The position numbers and the translations under genes were made by a program. Shown one piece after another: positions 9,749 to 15,009 of a stretch of DNA of 15,009 bases (positions are counted from its first letter, which is position 1; each line of letters starts with the position of its first letter). A model generated the notes under the pieces. It saw nothing but the letters and a program-made list of their open reading frames with translations. It ran no database searches and was not told the origin of the DNA. Source of the DNA: Planctomycetaceae bacterium (GTDB taxonomy: Bacteria; Planctomycetota; Planctomycetia; Pirellulales; Pirellulaceae). Location: positions 1 through 15,009 of the forward strand of contig DTSG01000125.1 in assembly GCA_012965455.1 (NCBI GenBank), written 5' to 3'.

Positions 9749-9835
9749 GAATTTCCTACCGACGGAAATCCGGACTACCAGTTTCTTGGTTGGCCGATCA
9801 GTCTCGAGCAGTCGGAAAACAAGGGTCAGAATTGA
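9749..9835 (+). pseudogene. Relic of the 3' end of a PhoD-like phosphatase gene
   Basis: Codons from 9749 translate to a peptide with TDGN, QFLGWPIS and ENKGQN, then a stop at 9833-9835. This aligns without gaps to the C-terminus of the upstream PhoD-like protein (8757-8840): by hand count 64 of 84 nt and 19 of 28 residues are identical, and about half of the differences are at third codon positions. That pattern suggests the copy diverged while still coding, so it is the tail of a former paralogue rather than a fresh partial duplication. Weak similarity continues past the stop (CTGAA, ACTCA and ATAGAA in both places). No start or catalytic part remains. Confidence 0.7.
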
Positions 9836-9872
9836 ATCACCTGAAAACTCATAGAACGTGGTGCGCAATAAC

Positions 9873-11240
9873 TCACTTTTTGTAGCGAACTTCGTCCAAC
9901 GAAATTCTGTGCTCCAAGGGTTGGGCTTCGCCGGACGTGGACCGTCCATCATCAAGATACCTTTGTAATAGGGCAGCCAACGTACTTGCAACCGTCGTAT
10001 GTGTGTCAATTACGTTCCGTGTTTCACCAATGTCAGCATCCAAATTAAACAGCTCCCGCCGATTGTCGCCATGAACGATTAGCTTCCATTTCCCGTTCCG
10101 AATCGCTAGTGCTTTCTTTCCATTCTGGTGAACACTTGCCTCGCGAAAATTTCCTTCTTGTTTGCCATAAAGACAATTGAGGAAACTGACGCTGTCTTCG
10201 GCTACATTTTCCGGTAGAGATTTTCCGAGCAAATCAGCGCAAGTGGCAAAAATATCAGTGATTGAAATGATCTGCTCACTGGTTTGCCCCCCTTTGATCC
10301 TGCCTGGCCATCGAGCCAAAAAAGGTTCGCGATGTCCACCTTCATAGATGCTGGCTTTGTGGTCACGAAGTGGCGCATATTCCCGGCCGGCAGCACCATT
10401 GTCGGCAGAGACCAAGACGAGGGTGTTTTCGGACTGTCCGGTTGATTCCAGTGTATCAAGAAGTTGCCCTAACATATCATCACCTTGATAAACCCAATCG
10501 GCATAGGCTCCTTTGTCGGCATTACCGCCTTTGCCCACGTATTGCGGTGCCGGAACCAACGGAGAGTGCGGCGGACACATTGGAAAGTACAGAAAGAACG
10601 GCTTGTCTGTAATCAGTGCACGCTGCTGCAGGAATTCAATGGCTTTGGCTACCATGAGAGGTTGATTTTCGACCGCCTTAATCTCTTTAATTACAGTGTC
10701 CTGCTCGATTATCGTGCTGATATTTCTAGCATGCGTAAAGCCATAGAAATAATCGAAGCCTACGGCGTTAGGTCCACCGCTCATTTTATCGCCAATTGCA
10801 AGTTCAGGTTTGGTTTTGCCTTTTGATTTCGGCTTGTTCCAATCCATCCCAAGGTGCCATTTACCAATACAAGCAGTGGCATAACCGTTTTGTTTAAGAA
10901 ATGACGCCACGGTCAACCGGGTCTCGGGGATCAGTGGCAGTGAAAAGGTGTTCAACACACTGAATTGGCCGATGCGGTGCGGATAACGTCCGGTCAGGAA
11001 TCCATACCGCGTAGGCGTGCAGTTGGCAGCCGAGGAATGAGCATCGGTAAATCGAATGCCCTCTCTTGCCATTCGGTCTATATTCGGGGTCTTAAACAGA
11101 CTTGCCGGCGCGTAACAGGTTGGTTGGCCATAACCCATATCGTCGAATAACACAAAAATAATATTTGGTTTTTCGCTAGCCAAAGCTGACATCGAGGCAA
11201 TCATGACAACGATTAGTGAACTAAGGAAAAGGCGTATCAT
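9873..11240 (-). CDS. Secreted sulfatase (arylsulfatase A-like, formylglycine-dependent)
   Basis: The product is 455 residues from ATG 11240, with a signal peptide at ~1-22 (MIRLFLSSLIVVMIASMSALA). The active site is complete: metal-binding D33-D34, formylglycine site C74 in CTPTR with R78, GKWHLG (K127, H129), H225 in CPPHSP, D280-N281 in SADNG, and K295 in a DHKASIYEGGHREP segment. It hydrolyses sulfate esters, probably of algal polysaccharides, in the periplasm or outside; the exact substrate cannot be read from sequence. Maturation requires a formylglycine-generating enzyme encoded elsewhere. The frame is open upstream to 11336, but the signal peptide fixes the start at 11240. No strong ribosome-binding site is visible. 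It is transcribed toward the carbonic anhydrase and appears monocistronic. Unlike the sulfatase at 2533, it is intact. Confidence 0.93.
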   Translation of the reverse strand: MIRLFLSSLIVVMIASMSALASEKPNIIFVLFDDMGYGQPTCYAPASLFKTPNIDRMAREGIRFTDAHSSAANCTPTRYGFLTGRYPHRIGQFSVLNTFSLPLIPETRLTVASFLKQNGYATACIGKWHLGMDWNKPKSKGKTKPELAIGDKMSGGPNAVGFDYFYGFTHARNISTIIEQDTVIKEIKAVENQPLMVAKAIEFLQQRALITDKPFFLYFPMCPPHSPLVPAPQYVGKGGNADKGAYADWVYQGDDMLGQLLDTLESTGQSENTLVLVSADNGAAGREYAPLRDHKASIYEGGHREPFLARWPGRIKGGQTSEQIISITDIFATCADLLGKSLPENVAEDSVSFLNCLYGKQEGNFREASVHQNGKKALAIRNGKWKLIVHGDNRRELFNLDADIGETRNVIDTHTTVASTLAALLQRYLDDGRSTSGEAQPLEHRISLDEVRYKK

Positions 11241-11291
11241 GATGATTTGGGTCAAAACTTGCTGACAGCAGATAGAACTTATGAGCAGTTG

Positions 11292-11297
11292 ATTATA
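11292..11297 (-). promoter_or_regulatory. Possible -10 box for the intact sulfatase gene
   Basis: TATAAT on the minus strand (ATTATA on plus, 11292-11297), ~52 nt before the sulfatase ATG. No convincing -35 is seen at the usual distance. It lies downstream of the tRNA gene on the same strand. Confidence 0.4.
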
Positions 11298-11323
11298 CCT
11301 CCAACCCCTATTTTTCCAGAGTC

Positions 11324-11351
11324 CGAATCCGCACATTTCTGTGCGAATCCG
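11324..11351 (-). terminator. Hairpin with flanking direct repeats downstream of tRNA-Ser
   Basis: On the minus strand CGCACA-GAAA-TGTGCG forms a 6-bp stem with a GAAA tetraloop (stem arms 11340-11345 and 11330-11335). It starts 18 nt after the tRNA 3' end. CGGATTCG occurs on each side as an exact direct repeat (11344-11351 and 11324-11331) overlapping the stem ends. No U-run follows, so it may act in 3' processing or Rho-assisted termination rather than as an intrinsic terminator. Confidence 0.4.
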
Positions 11352-11362
11352 ACCCTGAAAAG

Positions 11363-11451
11363 CGGAGAGAGCGGGATTCGAACCCGCGGAACAGCGTTAA
11401 CCGTTCACGAAATTAGCAATCTCGCGCTTTCGACCACTCAGCCATCTCTCC
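11363..11451 (-). tRNA. tRNA-Ser (anticodon GCU)
   Basis: An 89-nt cloverleaf on the minus strand. The acceptor GGAGAGA (11451-11445) pairs with TCTCTCC (11370-11364), and the discriminator is G at 11363. The D-arm contains GGCTGAGTGGTC. The anticodon loop TTGCTAA gives anticodon GCT (11417-11415), reading AGC/AGU. A long class II variable arm is present, as expected for serine, and the T-arm has GGTTCGAATCC. The 3' CCA is not encoded. A promoter lies directly upstream. Confidence 0.96.
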
Positions 11452-11461
11452 GTGCATCTAA

Positions 11462-11490
11462 ATATTAATTCAATAACGTGTTCTCGGCAA
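11462..11490 (-). promoter_or_regulatory. Promoter of the tRNA-Ser gene
   Basis: On the minus strand TTGCCG (11490-11485), a 17-nt spacer, then TAATAT (11467-11462), ending 10 nt before the mature 5' end. Each hexamer matches 4 of 6 consensus positions for the housekeeping sigma factor, and spacing is ideal. Confidence 0.6.
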
Positions 11491-11630
11491 GTCGCCCCAT
11501 CGAGTGATGCTTTGTAAATTATATCCTGGCCAGCTAAAATCAATTTTCACGAAAGGATGCATAAGCCGGCTGTTCGTGCTACACTCTCTAATTCAGTCAT
11601 CCAATCGCATATTCCTCAGAGCCATTAACC

Positions 11631-12572
11631 ATGAATCGTGTCGCCGTTGCCTCCTTACTCTTACTTTTATGTCTGCCGCCTGTAACAACAAACGCGCAGC
11701 GAAATCACACTTTAAACGCATTTAAGCATATTGAAATCCTAGCGGATGATTCCTTCGAAGGCCGCCGCGCTGGCTCAAAAGGTGGGCACGCAGCTGCTGG
11801 CTACATCGTCCAACACCTGGCAGAATTTGGCTTGGCGACCGCCGGTGAAGAGAGCTACTTCCAACCGTTCAACAAAAAATATGAAAACTGTCGCAATATC
11901 ATCGCACTCTTGCCAGGGAAACATCCTAAACTTCAACACGAAATCATCGCAATCGGTGCTCATTATGACCACGTCGGCTATGGGCAAGGCAAAAACCGTG
12001 GACCCGTCCATAACGGTGCCGATGACAATGCAAGTGGGACAGCTACCGTCCTGGAACTAGCACGATATTTCAGCAAACCACGAAACAAGCCAGACCGTTC
12101 TTTGATGTTCTGTTTTTGGGACAGTGAAGAGCAAGGCCTGATTGGTTCAAAATATTGGGTCGAGCAGCCGACCGTTGAACTGTCTAGAATAGTATTCAAA
12201 CTTAACATTGATATGATAGGGCGACTGGATGGCGAGACGCTTGAAGTTCAGGGTCACCGCAGTGGTCACGGAATTAAGGAACCATTAAATGCCGCTAACG
12301 CCAAGCTCGGTATCGATATTGATTACGTCTTCAAAATGCCAGCCAACAGCGATCATTGGCCGTTTATTAATAAGGGCATCCCCGGCTTTATGCTCCACAC
12401 AGGATTACACCCAGAATATCACAAACCGGGTGACGATTCCGAAACCATCGATGTAGAGGGCCTTGAACAAGTGGGCCAACTCGCTCGCAATTTCATTGCC
12501 TATCTGGCCTCAACTAAAACGCCGCCAACGTTTCGCAAAGAATCTCTTAAGGAAAAGCCCCCTGCGAAGTAG
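11631..12572 (+). CDS. Secreted M28-family zinc metallopeptidase
   Basis: The product is 313 residues with a signal peptide at ~1-22 (hydrophobic LLLLLCLPP, then TTNA before the likely cut). The co-catalytic two-zinc site of family M28 is complete: H111 and D113 (GAHYDHVG), bridging D131 (NGADDNASG), catalytic E166 and adjacent E167 (WDSEEQG), D194 (NIDMIGR) and H264 (YHKPGDD). Family members are aminopeptidases or related exopeptidases acting on peptides or N-capped substrates; here it would act in the periplasm or outside. The size fits a single M28 domain with no PA insert or C-terminal extension. The C-terminus is basic and proline-rich (KEKPPAK). The ATG at 11631 is preceded only by a weak AGAG. 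It stands alone, convergent with the BMC operon. Confidence 0.92.
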   Translation: MNRVAVASLLLLLCLPPVTTNAQRNHTLNAFKHIEILADDSFEGRRAGSKGGHAAAGYIVQHLAEFGLATAGEESYFQPFNKKYENCRNIIALLPGKHPKLQHEIIAIGAHYDHVGYGQGKNRGPVHNGADDNASGTATVLELARYFSKPRNKPDRSLMFCFWDSEEQGLIGSKYWVEQPTVELSRIVFKLNIDMIGRLDGETLEVQGHRSGHGIKEPLNAANAKLGIDIDYVFKMPANSDHWPFINKGIPGFMLHTGLHPEYHKPGDDSETIDVEGLEQVGQLARNFIAYLASTKTPPTFRKESLKEKPPAK

Positions 12573-12602
12573 GATTTTTACGTTCATGGGCGGTCCATCC
12601 GC

Positions 12603-12657
12603 AAAAACCAACGCGGGCAATGTATAGAATGCAGCCTTGCATCCAACACTACCCGCG
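12603..12657 (-). terminator. Rho-independent terminator of the BMC operon
   Basis: The outer stem arms CGCGGGTAGTGT (minus, 12657-12646) and ACATTGCCCGCG (12623-12612) pair at 10 of 12 positions, with six G-C pairs at the base. Inside is a second hairpin, ATGCA-AGGC-TGCAT (12642-12629). TTGGTTTTT follows on the minus strand (12611-12603). It starts ~34 nt after the dehydrogenase stop. The stem could also help end the convergent peptidase transcript, but no T-run is present on that side. Confidence 0.65.
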
Positions 12658-12690
12658 CGGAGAAACGTACGGTGAGGATATCTTAGGTAA

Positions 12691-13629
12691 CTAACTACCG
12701 ATGCGTTGCATTACGGTCGCGATCGTTTGACGCAATGCGTTGCCACTGGCACGTAATCCCTGTATTTCCTTCGGCCACAGTTCAATTTCTAAACGATCTA
12801 CAACACCAGCCCGACCAATCACTGTTGGTACCGACAGGGCGACATCATGAATGTCATAGCAACCTTCCTGGACACTCGAAACTGGCAGTACCTTCTGCGA
12901 ATCAAGCGCGATTGATTCGATCACATCGCGGATCGCAATACCTACGGCAAATCCAGCACCACCCTTTTTACGGATCACTTCGGCACCACTACCTCGGGTC
13001 CGCGTGAACAATTCGTTTGCAAGAGCGGGGGTCCAATTCGGATGTCTATCAAGCGCAACACCGGCAAAGGTAGCACTAGACCATATCGGAACCATGCTTT
13101 CGCCATGTTCGCCTAAGATCAATGCGGAGGTTTGCGTAGGTGCAATACCAAGTTCGGCAGCTATGAGGCTGCGGAAGCGAATGGTGTCGAGTTGCGTACC
13201 CAGCCCAATAACCTGCGACAGGGGTAAGCCCAACCGTTTGGCGGCGACATAGGTCAGAATATCAACTGGATTTGAGACAACGAAAACTATCGCGCCGGGC
13301 TTAGTGCCCACCTTATTGATTTCATCCAGAATACCAACAAACAGGTCGGTGTTTCGATTAATTAAATCGAGTCGACTTTCATCCGGCTGTCGGCGTAAAC
13401 CTGCCGTGATACAAATCACATCGCTATCGGTGACGTGTTCATAACCACCAGCAACGATGATCTGGTCCGCGGTACTCGGTCCACCGTGCATGATATCCAA
13501 CGCCTGTCCTTCGGCTGCCTCGAGGTTGACATCCAATAACGCTATTTCTCGTACAATTCCGCCACATTGTAATGCGAACGCTGCACTGGACCCAACGAGG
13601 CCACCGGCACCAATAATACTAACTTTCAT
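12691..13629 (-). CDS. NAD-dependent L-lactate/malate dehydrogenase family protein (BMC-associated)
   Basis: The product is 312 residues from ATG 13629, preceded by GGAG with a 7-nt spacer; the frame stays open further upstream but without family similarity. N-terminal Rossmann motif GAGGLVG (8-13) with acidic D33 (LLDVN) indicates NAD rather than NADP. Catalytic residues are R86, N120, D149 and R152 (LDTIR), and H175 (GEHG). The residue equivalent to Q102 of lactate dehydrogenases is R80 (AGLRRQP), the malate-dehydrogenase state, while other parts of the loop (ESRLDL) look lactate-dehydrogenase-like. Last gene of the BMC operon, 40 nt after the aldolase. It probably interconverts a 2-oxo and a 2-hydroxy acid to balance NAD+/NADH made by aldehyde oxidation. 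No encapsulation tail is visible at either end. Family sure; substrate uncertain. Confidence 0.9.
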   Translation of the reverse strand: MKVSIIGAGGLVGSSAAFALQCGGIVREIALLDVNLEAAEGQALDIMHGGPSTADQIIVAGGYEHVTDSDVICITAGLRRQPDESRLDLINRNTDLFVGILDEINKVGTKPGAIVFVVSNPVDILTYVAAKRLGLPLSQVIGLGTQLDTIRFRSLIAAELGIAPTQTSALILGEHGESMVPIWSSATFAGVALDRHPNWTPALANELFTRTRGSGAEVIRKKGGAGFAVGIAIRDVIESIALDSQKVLPVSSVQEGCYDIHDVALSVPTVIGRAGVVDRLEIELWPKEIQGLRASGNALRQTIATVMQRIGS

Positions 13630-13669
13630 CTCACTACTCCATCTATTTGATTTATGATCTTGAACCAGC

Positions 13670-14542
13670 TTAAGCCTCAGCGACAGTTCCACCTTCGGCC
13701 AAAGCGGCCATTACACGTTCGGTGATTTGTCGAACCAAATCTTCCTGATCCGTCCCGCTGGCGTCGTCACTCGCACCGCCGCCCATTGCTGGAGGAGGAG
13801 AAAAGGATCGCCGTTGTACACCCGACTCACTCCAACTGTCGCGGAACACGTCGTTTGCACAAATGTCGCAATCTTCGTATTCCTTGGTATTTCGAGGATC
13901 CGAATAGCCCCATTCGTCTTTTAGAGCTAACAGTTCACGTTGCTTGTCCTCAGTGAAATAACTAATGTTCCCTAGTCCCCGAGCAAGCATCAGCATCCGA
14001 CAATAGGCATCCAATATTTCAGTCCACCAATAGGCCTTTTCAACATCTTCGCCGAACGAAACCGTGCCATGATTGGCAAGAATTATTACATTTGATTTGT
14101 CGACAAATGGTAAAATCGTTTCGGCAAATGCTTGTCCGCCTGGTGTTTCGTAGCGCGTGATGGGTACGTCCCCTAGGAAAATCTCTACCTCCGGTAGAAC
14201 GCACTGTGGGATTGGTTCATGCGCGATTGCAAAAGCTGTCGCATGTGGAGGGTGACAGTGCACAACGCTCTTAAGATCTTCACGCGCCTTATAGATTTCC
14301 AGGTGTAACAACGCTTCGCTGGATCGCTTTTTCCGACCCGCCGTTTGCTTCCCGGTCATATCGATCGTGCAAATATCATCGGGTGTCAAAAACCCCTTGG
14401 ATTGCATTGTTGGCGTGCAGAGCACTTCATTTTCACCAATACGAACCGAGATGTTCCCATCGTTGGCCGCGGCGAATTCTTTCTGATAGATGCGTCGTCC
14501 GATTTCGCAAATATCCTGCTTAATTTTAAATACGTTATTCAC
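13670..14542 (-). CDS. Class II aldolase (fuculose/rhamnulose-phosphate aldolase-like) with encapsulation-peptide-like tail
   Basis: The product is 290 residues, about 75 longer than plain FucA-type enzymes. It starts with GTG at 14542, with GGGAG 9 nt upstream. The catalytic domain (~1-215) has GNIS (29-32), the catalytic glutamate E76 (SSEALLH) and zinc ligands H95, H97 and H158 (HCHPPH and ANHGT). By family and context it would split L-fuculose-1-phosphate or L-rhamnulose-1-phosphate into DHAP and L-lactaldehyde. Residues 222-237 carry a CDIC pair (C225, C228). A Ser/Pro/Gly-rich linker (~246-264) leads to a predicted amphipathic helix (265-283, with L269, I273, V277 and L281 on one face), the hallmark of an encapsulation peptide targeting the enzyme into a microcompartment. 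It lies 32 nt after the shell-protein gene and 40 nt before the dehydrogenase, evidently in one operon. Confidence 0.92.
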   Translation of the reverse strand: MNNVFKIKQDICEIGRRIYQKEFAAANDGNISVRIGENEVLCTPTMQSKGFLTPDDICTIDMTGKQTAGRKKRSSEALLHLEIYKAREDLKSVVHCHPPHATAFAIAHEPIPQCVLPEVEIFLGDVPITRYETPGGQAFAETILPFVDKSNVIILANHGTVSFGEDVEKAYWWTEILDAYCRMLMLARGLGNISYFTEDKQRELLALKDEWGYSDPRNTKEYEDCDICANDVFRDSWSESGVQRRSFSPPPAMGGGASDDASGTDQEDLVRQITERVMAALAEGGTVAEA

Positions 14543-14574
14543 AATACGTTTCTCCCTTAGTTCCTAATAAAATA

Positions 14575-14868
14575 CTATTTCACGTTAATGTTTTCTAATA
14601 TCGCCGCGTTGTATGCGTCGACAGGTCTATTTGTGGGTCGGAATGGGCGAGCAGCTTCGGCACTTTCACTCAGCGCGATCAATGATCCGTGGCCTGAACC
14701 GAGTTCGTCCCACAACACCAATATTTCACCATTATCAGTTTCTGCTTGCGAGCCATTTTTCGGTAACTCGTCCAGCGTTAACGCAACTGCTACTCGCAGT
14801 GACGCTCCCACATATTCCGGCAGACAGCGACTTAACGTCACGTCTCCAATAATTTTTGCTATTCGCAT
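14575..14868 (-). CDS. BMC-P shell vertex protein (EutN/CcmL family)
   Basis: The product is 97 residues, the usual size of this pentameric family, which caps the vertices of bacterial microcompartments. It has the typical N-terminal strand pattern (MRIAKIIGDVTLSR), the central LWDELGSGHGSLIALSES segment and the C-terminal PVDAYNAAIL, and resembles planctomycete-type vertex proteins more than carboxysomal CcmL. Starts at ATG 14868 with a purine-rich AGAAAGAAA upstream. The gap to the upstream ORF is 25 nt and to the aldolase 32 nt, so these are co-transcribed. Hexameric shell proteins and further enzymes are expected beyond the right edge of the window. Confidence 0.93.
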   Translation of the reverse strand: MRIAKIIGDVTLSRCLPEYVGASLRVAVALTLDELPKNGSQAETDNGEILVLWDELGSGHGSLIALSESAEAARPFRPTNRPVDAYNAAILENINVK

Positions 14869-14893
14869 ATCGAATTTCTTTCTGAACTGTTTG

Positions 14894-15009
14894 TCACAGC
14901 CACTGCGGCGGCGACCCGGTATTTCGTGGAACTAACTGGATTTGATCAATTAATCGAGTGGGTTGTACGGACCCGCGACTCACCACAAAAATGTTCGCGT
15001 AAGTTGCGT
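14894..15009 (-). CDS. Unrecognised ORF, C-terminal 37 residues only (BMC operon)
   Basis: On the minus strand one frame is open from the window edge to a TGA at 14894-14896; the other two frames stop earlier. The visible C-terminus reads YANIFVVSRGSVQPTRL, then a LVPRNTGSPPQWL end. The short spacing to the vertex-protein gene and same orientation point to membership of the BMC operon. The fragment was not recognised; it does not resemble the end of the vertex protein downstream. It starts beyond the window. Confidence 0.55.
   Translation of the reverse strand, partial: ATYANIFVVSRGSVQPTRLIDQIQLVPRNTGSPPQWL

Noticed and set aside
9539..10009. 156-codon minus-strand open frame over the carbonic anhydrase end and the relic
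   Set aside because: It overlaps two well-supported genes and its apparent similarity to an antisense frame near 8800 is only the PhoD 3' repeat read backwards.
11241..11336. 32-residue N-terminal extension of the minus-strand sulfatase
   Set aside because: It places a signal peptide internally and covers a TATAAT box and hairpin; the start at 11240 begins exactly at a proper signal peptide.
11247..11468. Plus-strand open frame containing a peptide like SGESGIRTRG
   Set aside because: This is the antisense translation of tRNA-Ser, a common false gene call.
13630..13692. 21-residue N-terminal extension of the dehydrogenase
   Set aside because: It overlaps the aldolase stop and precedes the Rossmann start MKVSIIGAGG; GGAG directly before ATG 13629 marks the true start.
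1..15009. CRISPR arrays, transposases, phage genes, toxin-antitoxin or defence genes
   Set aside because: None seen on either strand; the window reads as ordinary chromosomal gene content plus a BMC operon end.

Overview
The window looks like chromosomal DNA of a planctomycete, probably a marine Pirellulaceae-like lineage. The evidence is a Planctomycetes/Verrucomicrobia-type heme-binding (CxxCH) dehydrogenase-like secreted protein, two formylglycine sulfatases, a PhoD-like phosphatase with an extra N-terminal domain, and the end of a bacterial microcompartment (BMC) locus of the planctomycete/verrucomicrobial type. This assignment is inferred from protein families; no marker such as rRNA is present.

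Left part (1-6367, + strand): the 3' part of a large secreted cytochrome-c/beta-propeller protein is followed 13 nt later by a sulfatase gene. That sulfatase is broken by at least two frame changes just after its GKWH motif (about 2953-2975), so it reads as a pseudogene unless the sequence is wrong there. katG, a full-length bifunctional catalase-peroxidase with all catalytic residues, follows.

Middle part (6368-11240): an exported PhoD-like phosphatase, then a beta-class carbonic anhydrase starting at TTG with an upstream TATAAT box. Directly behind the carbonic anhydrase stop lies an 84-nt relic matching the last codons of the PhoD-like gene (about 76% at the nucleotide level, 19 of 28 residues). 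A second, diverged PhoD-like gene therefore probably once stood here and was replaced or mostly deleted. A second, intact sulfatase faces it on the minus strand.

Right part (11241-15009): a tRNA-Ser(GCU) gene with its own promoter (minus), a secreted M28 zinc peptidase (plus), and then, on the minus strand, the distal end of a BMC operon. In transcription order this holds the end of an unrecognised ORF, an EutN/CcmL-family shell vertex protein, a class II aldolase carrying a C-terminal encapsulation-peptide-like tail, and an NAD-dependent lactate/malate-type dehydrogenase, closed by a hairpin plus T-run terminator. Known planctomycete BMCs degrade L-fucose and L-rhamnose through L-lactaldehyde. 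The aldolase would make that aldehyde inside the shell and the dehydrogenase could recycle NADH/NAD+. The dehydrogenase has Arg, not Gln, at the classical substrate-specificity position, so its substrate is open.

The sulfatases and the fucose/rhamnose-type BMC fit a bacterium living on sulfated algal polysaccharides. No phage, insertion sequence, CRISPR array or other defence system was seen. The BMC type is already described in general; the most unusual local items are the PhoD relic, the broken sulfatase and the dehydrogenase specificity residue.
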